Source: Aeolococcus sp035552595 (GTDB lineage Bacteria > Chloroflexota > Dormibacteria > Aeolococcales > Aeolococcaceae). From it: a stretch of 36,540 nt of DNA. Within the stretch, counting starts at the first letter, position 1; the number at the start of each line of letters is the position of its first letter. A model generated the notes under the pieces. The model made no database searches. It was not told the origin of the DNA and worked only from the letters and a program-made list of their open reading frames with translations. This document shows positions 23,538-31,182 of the stretch, in pieces. A program made the translations under genes and the position numbers. The stretch lies in the NCBI GenBank assembly GCA_035552595.1, contig DASZKZ010000036.1:1-36540 (forward strand), in the 5' to 3' direction.

Positions 23538-24816
23538 CCGGGTGCTCCGCCACCGTCGCAGTCAGCAGCGCCTCCTCGGTGCGCGTGGCGGCCGCGGGAC
23601 GGCGCGCCGCCGAGAGGAATTCGAGCAGCGGCGCCAGGAGGTCGGGGCGGATCTGGGAGCGAGCCTCGGTTCCGTCGGCCTCCACCATGAGGATGCCGGC
23701 GCTGAGAAGCCGGTCGAGCTGGTGGCGCACCTCGAGGACCTCGGTCCCGCTCAGGGCTGAGAGCTCCTCCACGGTGCGCGGCTGGTCGAGAAGGTGGCGG
23801 ACCAGCCGAAGACGGTCGGGGTCGGCGAGCGCCCGGAGCAGGTCGGTGGTGGGCCTGAGCTCGTCGGGGGAGCCGGCGAGGAGGGCGCGGGCCGCCTGCC
23901 AGGCCTGCTGCGGACGTCGGGGGAGCTGCCGCCCGCTGACGTAGCTGGTCTGCAACAGCGACTCCCCCACCGTGCCGCCGGCGCCCCGGCGCGCCACCAC
24001 GATGTAGATGATCCCGGTGACCGCCATGGGGATGACGATATCGAGCCACCCCGCACCGATGCCGATCCCGAAGAGCCGGCGGCCGACCGCCAGGAGCCCG
24101 GTGACAATGCTGGCAATGACCCCGATGTCGATGGCGGCGGCGATGGTGGCGCGCAAGGGTCGGGGGACGCGCACCAGCCCTGCGCCCGTGGATGGAGGCG
24201 TCCGGCGGATGGCGAAGAAGCCGCCCAACCCCATGACGATGAGGATCGCCCCCTGCACCGCGAGCTGCTCGACCTGGTTGAAGAAGTGCTCGACGGGGAT
24301 GCCGACAACGGTGCCGAGGGCGACGAACGCGCCCACCCAGACGACCGTCGAGGGCACCATGGCGGCGAGGAATGTGCGCCCCGGCACCCGCACCGCTCCG
24401 GCGACCAGGGTGGTGTAGATGCGCAGCCCGGGGATCAACCTGCTCAGCGCCACGCCGATCCAGCCGGCCGAGCGCAGCCGCTGTGACACCCGCTCGACAG
24501 CCCGCTGCTGGTGCAGCCTCTGCGCCAGCGCGGTCAACCCGCGCTGGCCCACCAGGCGTGCCCAGCTGTATCCGACGAGGGAGCCGGCGATGCAGGCCGC
24601 CATGGCCAGGGGGATGAAGACGTACGGGTCGAGGCCGCCGGCGGCGATGAGAAGGCCAGCGGCGAGGAGCACGATCTCACCCGGCGCAAACGGCAGGGGC
24701 ACACCCGACTCCTCGGCGAAGAGCAGACCGCAGAGGAGCACGACAGCGACAACACCGTGCAGGCCTTGAAGAAAGTTCAGACGGTCACTCCTCGCCGAGC
24801 TCGGCCAGGTACTCAT
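23521..24816 (-). CDS. VTT (DedA/SNARE-associated) - RDD - HTH fusion membrane protein
   Basis: A 431-aa protein combining three parts. Residues 15-205 form a DedA/VTT membrane domain with the hallmarks FAEESGVPLPFAPGE (33-47) and SRLIPGLRIYTTLVAG (125-140); DedA proteins help move undecaprenyl phosphate and phospholipids across the membrane. Residues 218-293 have two further helices with RPLRATIAAAID and GGTVGESLL, resembling the RDD domain. Residues 320-392 form an ArsR-like winged helix (LLRALADPDRLRLVRHLL, then RTVEELSALSG). The last 40 residues are Ala-rich. This would be a membrane-tethered DNA-binding protein. The start ATG at 24816 overlaps ftsK by 32 nt, with AGGTGG before it. The function of the fusion is unknown. 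Confidence 0.85.
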   Translation of the reverse strand: MSTWPSSARSDRLNFLQGLHGVVAVVLLCGLLFAEESGVPLPFAPGEIVLLAAGLLIAAGGLDPYVFIPLAMAACIAGSLVGYSWARLVGQRGLTALAQRLHQQRAVERVSQRLRSAGWIGVALSRLIPGLRIYTTLVAGAVRVPGRTFLAAMVPSTVVWVGAFVALGTVVGIPVEHFFNQVEQLAVQGAILIVMGLGGFFAIRRTPPSTGAGLVRVPRPLRATIAAAIDIGVIASIVTGLLAVGRRLFGIGIGAGWLDIVIPMAVTGIIYIVVARRGAGGTVGESLLQTSYVSGRQLPRRPQQAWQAARALLAGSPDELRPTTDLLRALADPDRLRLVRHLLDQPRTVEELSALSGTEVLEVRHQLDRLLSAGILMVEADGTEARSQIRPDLLAPLLEFLSAARRPAAATRTEEALLTATVAEHPDVAGG

Positions 24817-27058
24817 CCACCTGGATCACGTCCATGAGCACCTCGCGCGACTTGCTGCCCTCGTACGGACCGACGATGCGATGCTCGGCGAGCTGGTCGA
24901 CGAGCCGCGCCGCCCGGGTGTAGCCGACGTTCATCTTGCGCTGCAGCAGCGACGCCGCCGCCCGTCCCTCGGCGGCGACGATGTGGGCGGCCTTGCCGAA
25001 CAGCGGATCGCGCTTGGTGGCCTCCCGCGCCCAGGACACCGAGGCCTCCACCTGGAAGATCTCCTCCTGGTAGTCGGGCTTGCCCTGCGCCTTCCAGTGG
25101 CCGATGAGGGCGTCGAGCTCGCGGTCGCTGACGAACGCGCCCTGGAGCCGCTGCGCCTTCCCCTGGTCGATGGGCAGGTAGAGCATGTCGCCGCGGCCGA
25201 GGAGCTTCTCGGCTCCCATCTCGTCGAGGATGACGCGCGAATCAGTGCCACTGGAGACGGCGAACGCCACTCGCGAGGGGATGTTGGCCTTGATCAGACC
25301 GGTGATGATGTCCGCGGAGGGGCGCTGGGTGGCGACAACGAGGTGGATTCCCACGGCGCGGGCCAGCTGGGCGATCCGGCAGATGAGGTCCTCGATCTCC
25401 CCGGCCGCGACCATCATCAGGTCGGCGAGCTCATCGATGACGATCACCGTGTAGGGCAGCGCCGAGAGCCCGAGCCCGGGGGCGCGCTCGTTGAAGGCGG
25501 CGATGTTGCGCGCGCCGTGGGAGGCGAAGAGCTTGTAGCGCTCCTCCATCTCCTTCACGGCCCAGCGCAGCGAGGCGACCGCGGCCTCGGGCTCGACGAC
25601 CACGGGCACCAGGAGATGGGGCAGGTCGGCGAAGTTGCTCAGCTCCACCCGCTTGGGGTCGATGAGGATCAGCTTCAGCTCGGCCGGGGTCGCCTGGAGC
25701 AGGAAGCCGCCGAGGACGGCGTTGATGCAGACCGACTTGCCGCTGCCCGTGGCGCCGGCGATGAGCAGGTGAGGCATCCGCGTCAGGTCGCCGGCCACGG
25801 GATGGCCGCTGACGTCGGCACCGAGGGCCACCGCCAGGCGGGTGCGCGAGTCGGTGAAGGACGGCGACTGGACGATCTCCTTGAGAGCCACCAGCTGGGC
25901 CGCCTTGTTGGGGACCTCGATACCGATCGCGGACTTGCCCGGGATGAACGGCTGGATGCGGATGGGTGCGGCCAGGGCCAGGGACAGGTCGGTCTGGTAG
26001 CCGACGATCTTGCGCACCGGCACGCCGGCCGCAGGTTGGAGCTCGTACTGGGTGACGGTCGGGCCCACCGACTCCCCGATGATCCGGGTCTCGATGCCGA
26101 AGCTGCGCAGCGTCGACACGATGGTCTGCTTGTTCCGCTCCACCTCGGCGTTGAGACGCTCGCGCTTGCCGGCCACGACATCGAGAAGGTCGGTGCTGGG
26201 CAGCACCCACACCTTCTCGGCCTCGTCGAGCTCGGCGGCGTGGGCGAGCGCCACCTCTGGGATGGGACCGAGGACCGGCTCGGCGGTGCCCTCGAACTCG
26301 CGAACGAAGCCCTCGTCGCGGAGCGGCTCGACGTTGGCGAACTCGGGTTCCGCGATGCCCGCGAAGGCCTCTTCGACCTCCACCGGAGCGGCCACGGGGG
26401 GAGGCACGAACACGGGAGCGGCGATGCCGGTGAGGGTGATGTCGCGAGCCGCCTCGATCCGTCTGCGACGCTCGTTGCTCGCCATCATGGAGGGCTCGGG
26501 ACGGGCGAGACGCTCGTGCACCCACGCGGCCAGGGGAGCCACCCGGAGATCGACGGCCAGCACCAGCCCGAGGGCGGCCGTGACCAGCATGAGCACACCC
26601 GAGGCGGGGCCGCCGAGCCGGTCGGCGATGCCCGGGCCGAGCTTGTTGCCGATCCAGCCGGCGCTCCCGGCGGCGGCCAGCCCCAGGAACCCGAGAACCG
26701 CGAACACCGTCACCAGGGAGCCGATCCCCGCGAGCATCCCGCCCCGCCATTCACGGCCCTGGAGGAGCCGCGCGCCGGTGACGCCGAGGCCGGCGGCGAT
26801 CAGCCAGGCGCCGACGCCGAGGACCGTGAAGAAGCCGTCGTGGATCGGCCCCGCGACGGAACCGCCGCCAGGGATGAAGAGGAGCACGGCCAGCACCGCG
26901 CCCGCTCCCAGCAGGGCCACCCCGCTCAGCTCGCGGCGCTGGTCCGGGCTGAGGACGGGCTGACGGCGGACCGCTTTCCGGCGCGCCGGACGCGTGGTGC
27001 GTGAGGGAGCACGGCGTCGGGCTGCTGGTCGGGCTTTGGTGGGGGCGCGTCGTGCCAT
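24785..27058 (-). CDS. ftsK: DNA translocase FtsK/SpoIIIE
   Basis: Septum-located DNA pump that clears the chromosome terminus and activates Xer recombination. The 757-aa protein has an Arg-rich cytoplasmic start, four helices (about 45-175), a linker of about 100 residues and the motor. Walker A is GATGSGK (435-441) and Walker B is VIVIDELADLMM (around 537-548). The C-terminal winged-helix gamma domain (RKMNVGYTRAARLVDQL) reads the polar guide sequences. The linker is short, as in SpoIIIE rather than E. coli FtsK. The start is ATG at 27058 without a clear ribosome site. A perfect LexA box lies about 100 nt upstream, beside the rnj stop, so the gene is probably SOS-inducible. Confidence 0.96.
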   Translation of the reverse strand: MARRAPTKARPAARRRAPSRTTRPARRKAVRRQPVLSPDQRRELSGVALLGAGAVLAVLLFIPGGGSVAGPIHDGFFTVLGVGAWLIAAGLGVTGARLLQGREWRGGMLAGIGSLVTVFAVLGFLGLAAAGSAGWIGNKLGPGIADRLGGPASGVLMLVTAALGLVLAVDLRVAPLAAWVHERLARPEPSMMASNERRRRIEAARDITLTGIAAPVFVPPPVAAPVEVEEAFAGIAEPEFANVEPLRDEGFVREFEGTAEPVLGPIPEVALAHAAELDEAEKVWVLPSTDLLDVVAGKRERLNAEVERNKQTIVSTLRSFGIETRIIGESVGPTVTQYELQPAAGVPVRKIVGYQTDLSLALAAPIRIQPFIPGKSAIGIEVPNKAAQLVALKEIVQSPSFTDSRTRLAVALGADVSGHPVAGDLTRMPHLLIAGATGSGKSVCINAVLGGFLLQATPAELKLILIDPKRVELSNFADLPHLLVPVVVEPEAAVASLRWAVKEMEERYKLFASHGARNIAAFNERAPGLGLSALPYTVIVIDELADLMMVAAGEIEDLICRIAQLARAVGIHLVVATQRPSADIITGLIKANIPSRVAFAVSSGTDSRVILDEMGAEKLLGRGDMLYLPIDQGKAQRLQGAFVSDRELDALIGHWKAQGKPDYQEEIFQVEASVSWAREATKRDPLFGKAAHIVAAEGRAAASLLQRKMNVGYTRAARLVDQLAEHRIVGPYEGSKSREVLMDVIQVDEYLAELGEE

Positions 27059-27158
27059 CTTTGTGCTGTGCAGCTCGGGTGGGACGTGTGCGGAAGCGCG
27101 GCTGCTCCCCGGGGTATCCGGAGGCGCGTCGATCGTATCAGCACCTCGCGGGGCGTGC

Positions 27159-27172
27159 CGAACCGGCGTTCG
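27159..27172. promoter_or_regulatory. Perfect LexA (SOS) box upstream of ftsK
   Basis: CGAAC-CGGC-GTTCG is a full consensus palindrome in the 117-bp gap between rnj and ftsK. On the minus strand a possible -10, TACGAT, lies about 25 bp downstream (around 27133-27138), so bound LexA would cover the -35 region. No other operon in the window borders the site. Confidence 0.8.
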
Positions 27173-27175
27173 CCC

Positions 27176-28819
27176 TCAGATCTCGGTGACCACCGGGAGG
27201 ATCATGGGGCGGCGCCGGGTGCGCGAATAGAGGAAGCGCGACAGCCCCTCATGGATCGTCGCCTGCCACACCGACCACTCGGCATCCGGCCTCAACTTGC
27301 CGACCAGGTGGAGCGTGTGGGCGCGGGCCTCCTCGAAGAGGTTGTCGGTGGCGCTGTCCTCGATGAAGCCGCGCGAGAGCAGGTCGGGCCCGGCGATCAC
27401 CGCGCCGGTGCTCCGCTCCACCGTGAGCGCCACGATGACCACGCCGTCCTGGGCGAGCAGGCGGCGGTCGCGGAGCACCACGTCACCGGCCTCGTCGATG
27501 CTGAGCCCGTCGACGTACACGTAGCCCGCCGGGACGCGCTGCGGATGGCGGCGGATGACCTCGCCGTCGATCTCGATGACGGTGCCATTGTCGACGGGCA
27601 GGATGTGGTCGCGGTCCAGGCCCACCGCCGCCGCCAGGTCGGCATGGATGGCGAGATGGCGGTACTCGCCGTGGACGGGCACGAAGAACCTGGGCCTGAC
27701 CAGGGCGAGCATCAGCTTGAGCTCCTCGCGGCTGGCGTGCCCGGAGGCATGCACGTGGTGCTTCGACGAGTTGAAGACGCGCGCTCCCCGCCGGTAGAGG
27801 TTGTTGATGGTGCGGTGCACCGCCTCCTCGTTGCCGGGGATGGGGTTGGCGCTGATGATCACGGTGTCGCCCTCGTGCAGCTGCACCATGGGATGCTCCC
27901 CGGCCGCGATCCGCGACATCGCCGACATCGGCTCTCCCTGGGCGCCGGTGCAGAGTACCGCCAGCTCGTGATCCGGCACCGACGCGTGCTGTCTGGGGGA
28001 CACGAAGTTGTCGGTGGTGCGCAGGAAACCCAGCTCCTGGCCGACGCGCACGTTGTTGAGCATGGAGCGGCCGACGATGAAGACCTTGCGACCGCAGTCC
28101 GACGCGGCGTCGATCGCCTGCTGCAGGCGTGAGATGTTGGAGGCGAACGTGGCCATGAGGATCCGTCCCGGCGCCGCCGCGAAGAGTGGGGCGAGGCCCT
28201 CTCCCACCCGGCGTTCGCTCGGCGTCGTGCCCTCCTGCTCGGCGTTGGTGGAGTCGCTGAGCAGCAGGAGCACCCCGTCGTCGCCGAGACGGGCGAGCCG
28301 GGCCATGTCGGGCGGCGAGCCCTGCACGGGGGTCTGATCGATCTTGAAGTCGCCAGTGTGGATGATCACCCCATCAGGGGTGTGCAGCGCCAGTGAGCAG
28401 GCGTCGGGGACGGAATGGGTGATGTGGATCCACTCGACGGCGATGGCGCCGAGCTGGACGGTGTCACCGGCGCGGACGGTGTGCAGGTCGGTGGAGTCGA
28501 GGAGCTTGTGCTCCTTGAGCTTGTTGCGCAGGAAGCCGAGCGTCAGGGATGTCCCATACACGGGGACGGGAAGGCGCGGCAGCACGTAGGGAAGGGCACC
28601 GATGTGGTCCTCGTGCGCGTGGGTCAACACGATGCCACGGACTCGCTGCACTCGCTCCATGAGCCAGGTGATGTCGGGGATGACCAGGTCGATGCCGAGC
28701 ATCTCCTGCTCAGGGAACATCAACCCGCAATCGACGACGACGATGTCGTCACCGCATTCGATGGCCATCAGGTTGCGGCCGATCTCGCCGAGGCCGCCGA
28801 GCGGGACCAGGGAGATCAC
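27176..28819 (-). CDS. rnj: Ribonuclease J
   Basis: Metallo-beta-lactamase/beta-CASP ribonuclease with 5'-3' exonuclease and endonuclease activity in mRNA decay and rRNA maturation. The 547-aa protein has the zinc motif HAHEDH (67-72), His135 (HITHSVPD), Asp157 (HTGDFK) and the beta-CASP part with SDSTNAE and HVHASGHAS; all catalytic positions are kept. The C-terminal domain is present (to residue 547). The start is GTG at 28819, overlapping the upstream glycosylase stop as GTGA. ftsK follows after 117 nt, with its own SOS box between. Only one RNase J gene is in the window. Confidence 0.96.
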   Translation of the reverse strand: MISLVPLGGLGEIGRNLMAIECGDDIVVVDCGLMFPEQEMLGIDLVIPDITWLMERVQRVRGIVLTHAHEDHIGALPYVLPRLPVPVYGTSLTLGFLRNKLKEHKLLDSTDLHTVRAGDTVQLGAIAVEWIHITHSVPDACSLALHTPDGVIIHTGDFKIDQTPVQGSPPDMARLARLGDDGVLLLLSDSTNAEQEGTTPSERRVGEGLAPLFAAAPGRILMATFASNISRLQQAIDAASDCGRKVFIVGRSMLNNVRVGQELGFLRTTDNFVSPRQHASVPDHELAVLCTGAQGEPMSAMSRIAAGEHPMVQLHEGDTVIISANPIPGNEEAVHRTINNLYRRGARVFNSSKHHVHASGHASREELKLMLALVRPRFFVPVHGEYRHLAIHADLAAAVGLDRDHILPVDNGTVIEIDGEVIRRHPQRVPAGYVYVDGLSIDEAGDVVLRDRRLLAQDGVVIVALTVERSTGAVIAGPDLLSRGFIEDSATDNLFEEARAHTLHLVGKLRPDAEWSVWQATIHEGLSRFLYSRTRRRPMILPVVTEI

Positions 28820-29460
28820 CAGGCGAAGAGGCTCAGCTGGTCGGCGGTTTCGGGCTCAGCGGCGGGCGCCTGCGGCGCGAGGCGCATCGCCTCCGCCTCG
28901 TCGAGATAGGTGCGCACCCGTCGCATGTCGGCGAAGAGGATCTCACGCAGCGAGCCGTTGTACAGCGCCGCCGCGGGATGGTAGAGGGGCACGTAGACGC
29001 GGTCGTCGCGGACCACGCGCTCGCCGTGGAGGCGGGAGATTCCCGCCGAATCCGGGAGCAGGCGGAGGAGCGCGTGCCGCCCCAGGATGAGGATGACGTC
29101 GGGGCGGAGCAGGGCGATCTGCTCGTCGAGGAAGTGGCTGCAGGCGCTGACCTCGTCGGCCTCAGGGTCGCGGTTGCCCGGGGGCCGGCAACGCACCGTG
29201 TTGGTGATGTAGAGGTCGCGTCGGGTGAGGCCGATCGACTCGACGAGCTCGGTGAGCAGCTTGCCGGCCGCTCCCACGAAGGGGCGGCCCTGCTGGTCCT
29301 CCTTCTCGCCGGGCGCCTCGCCGACGGCCATGATCCGTGCTTCGACCGGGCCGTAGCCCGGGACCGCCTGAGTGCGCGTCTCGTGGAGGCGGCAGGCGAC
29401 ACACGCCCGGATCCGCCCGTGGATCTCGAGGAGCTGCTCCGTGGTCGGCGCCAGCTGCAT
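28816..29460 (-). CDS. Family 4 uracil-DNA glycosylase with C-terminal clamp-binding motif
   Basis: Iron-sulfur uracil-DNA glycosylase that removes uracil arising from cytosine deamination. The 214-aa protein has cluster ligands Cys20, Cys23, Cys91 and Cys107, motif A GEAPGEKED (47-55) with GRPFVGAAG, and motif B HPAAALYN (161-168). It lacks the KRRIH loop of UdgX. After an Ala/Pro linker it ends in QLSLFAW (208-214), which matches the bacterial beta sliding clamp consensus QLxLF, so it may be recruited to replication forks. The start is ATG at 29460 rather than 29658. A TACAAT -10 ends 9 nt before it (29470-29475) with no ribosome site, suggesting leaderless mRNA. It starts the unit with rnj. 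Confidence 0.94.
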   Translation of the reverse strand: MQLAPTTEQLLEIHGRIRACVACRLHETRTQAVPGYGPVEARIMAVGEAPGEKEDQQGRPFVGAAGKLLTELVESIGLTRRDLYITNTVRCRPPGNRDPEADEVSACSHFLDEQIALLRPDVILILGRHALLRLLPDSAGISRLHGERVVRDDRVYVPLYHPAAALYNGSLREILFADMRRVRTYLDEAEAMRLAPQAPAAEPETADQLSLFAW

Positions 29461-29469
29461 TGGTCGCCG

Positions 29470-29475
29470 ATTGTA
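29470..29475 (-). promoter_or_regulatory. -10 element for leaderless uracil-DNA glycosylase mRNA
   Basis: TACAAT on the minus strand matches the -10 consensus in five of six positions and ends 9 nt before the ATG at 29460. No Shine-Dalgarno sequence can fit between them. Confidence 0.5.
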
Positions 29476-29640
29476 GAGATCGCCTCCGCCGAGCTCGGGC
29501 GTCCCGACAGACGGGTGAGGCTGGGCGAGCCTCGACCGGCGGCCGATGAGATTCGCCCTGGTCCGTCGTCTCAACTGGCGGAGCCGTACGGGTCCACTTG
29601 GCTCCCAGGATTCTCTGTAATGTTGTAACTCCGGCAAATC

Positions 29641-29653
29641 GGCTCTGTGAGCC
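29641..29653. repeat. Inverted repeat before the DHA2 transporter start
   Basis: GGCTC-TGT-GAGCC is a perfect 5-bp inverted repeat located between the divergent glycosylase and transporter genes, just before the transporter ribosome site. It could be an operator or a leader hairpin; there is no adjacent regulator gene. Confidence 0.4.
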
Positions 29654-29669
29654 ATCAAGGTGAGGTGAG

Positions 29670-31175
29670 ATGGCAGTCGCGAACCCGCAGCGCTCCCAGC
29701 GCATCTTCAATCCCTGGGTGGTTCTCACCCTGGTCTGCATGGCGCAGTTCATGGTGATCCTGGACGCGACGGTGGTCAACGTCGCCCTGCCGTCGATCAA
29801 GCGGGGTCTGAACTTCTCCACCAGCGACCTCCAGTGGATCGTCAACGCGTACACGCTGACCTTCGGTGGATTCCTGCTCCTCGGCGGCCGGGCCGGTGAC
29901 CTCTTCGGCCGTCAGCGCATCTTTCTCGTGGGCTTGGCCATCTTCTCGGTGTCCTCGCTCTTCAACGGTCTCGCGCAGACGCCGACCCAGCTCATCCTCG
30001 GTCGTGCCGTCCAGGGCTTCGGTGGAGCGCTCATCTCCCCCGCCGCGCTGTCGATCATCACCACCACCTTCGAGGAGGGCACGCGACGGAACAAGGCGCT
30101 CGGGGTCTGGAGCGCGATAGCGGCCAGCGGTGCCGCCTTCGGCCTGTTGATCGGTGGCGCTCTCACCCAGGCGATCAGCTGGCGCTGGGCGTTCTTCGTC
30201 AACGTCCCGGTTGGGGTGATCACGTTCGTGCTGTCGTCGCGGATGGTCCCGGATTCTCGCGTGGAGGGCGACCGCGGGGTCGATGTCCTGGGCGCGGTTC
30301 TGGTCACCGGGGGACTGATGTCGATCGTCTACGCGCTGGCCAAGGCAGCCTCGCCGCAGGAGGGGTGGACCTCGGCCACCGTCCTGCTCTTCGGCGCCGT
30401 CGGCCTCGGCCTGCTTGTGCTGTTCGTGGTCACGGAGATGAGGTACCGAGCACCTCTGGTCAGGCTCAGCATCTTTCGCATCCGCTCGCTCAGCGCCGCC
30501 AACGGCGCCATGTTCCTGGTGGCGGGTGGCATGTTCGCGATGTTCTATTTCTCGGGGCTGTACGTGCAGATCGTGCTCGGATACTCACCACTGACGGCCG
30601 GCCTTGCGTTCCTGCCTGTCTGTCTCGGCATCGGCGTGGGCGCTGGGCTTGCGGCGCAGGCGGTCAAGCGCTTCGATGTTCGAGTGGTGACGTGTGTCGG
30701 CATGCTCATCGCCGCCACTGGGTTCTTCATGCTGCAGCGCATCGGCATCGCGACCGGCTACGTCGACGTGCTGCTTCCGGCCCTGATCGTCCTCTCCGTC
30801 GGGCTGGGGCTCACCTTCGTGCCCGTGACGCTGATCGCCACCACCACCGTGACCGCCCAAGATGCCGGCCTCGCCTCCGGTCTGCTCAACACCTCGCAGC
30901 AGGTCGGTGGCTCGCTCGGCCTCGCCATCCTGGCCACGCTTGCGGTCGGGCAGACCAACAGCTACTTCCACAATCTCGGCCATGCGCCCGCGGTGCTGGA
31001 CAGCTCGGCGGCGCTGGTCCAGGGGTACCGCATCGCCTTCCTCGCCGGGGCCATCCTGCTGGTGCTCGGGGCGGTGCTGGTGGGCGCCTTCATCCGCCGC
31101 GCCGACGTTGCGGACATCACCGCCGCGGCTGCGGCCGGGTCGCCGGGGGCCACGGTCGCCGACACGGCCGCGTAG
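29670..31175 (+). CDS. MFS transporter, DHA2 (EmrB/QacA) family
   Basis: Proton-driven efflux protein of the 14-helix DHA2 family, 501 aa; the exported compounds are unknown. Helix 1 carries motif D1 (VILDATVVNVALPSI), the loop between helices 2 and 3 has motif A (GGRAGDLFGRQR), and helix 5 has the antiporter motif C region (SGAAFGLLIGGAL). LNTSQQVGGSLGLAI is the usual C-terminal half signature. The start is ATG at 29670 with AAGGTGAGG upstream. It lies alone on the plus strand, divergent from the glycosylase-rnj unit, and ends 7 nt from asd. No TetR- or MarR-type regulator is adjacent, though such genes often accompany this family. Confidence 0.93.
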   Translation: MAVANPQRSQRIFNPWVVLTLVCMAQFMVILDATVVNVALPSIKRGLNFSTSDLQWIVNAYTLTFGGFLLLGGRAGDLFGRQRIFLVGLAIFSVSSLFNGLAQTPTQLILGRAVQGFGGALISPAALSIITTTFEEGTRRNKALGVWSAIAASGAAFGLLIGGALTQAISWRWAFFVNVPVGVITFVLSSRMVPDSRVEGDRGVDVLGAVLVTGGLMSIVYALAKAASPQEGWTSATVLLFGAVGLGLLVLFVVTEMRYRAPLVRLSIFRIRSLSAANGAMFLVAGGMFAMFYFSGLYVQIVLGYSPLTAGLAFLPVCLGIGVGAGLAAQAVKRFDVRVVTCVGMLIAATGFFMLQRIGIATGYVDVLLPALIVLSVGLGLTFVPVTLIATTTVTAQDAGLASGLLNTSQQVGGSLGLAILATLAVGQTNSYFHNLGHAPAVLDSSAALVQGYRIAFLAGAILLVLGAVLVGAFIRRADVADITAAAAAGSPGATVADTAA

Positions 31176-31182
31176 CGCGGGC

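Noticed and set aside
26338..26351. A LexA-like sequence CGAACTCGGGTTCC (9/10 half-site bases)
   Set aside because: It lies inside the ftsK linker coding sequence, 700 nt past the start, with no promoter nearby. A hit by chance in GC-rich coding DNA is likely.
24881..27004. Very long plus-strand frame (707 codons) opposite ftsK
   Set aside because: It is an antisense shadow produced by the GC-rich codon pattern of ftsK. It has a His/Gly/Arg-rich composition and no recognisable motif.
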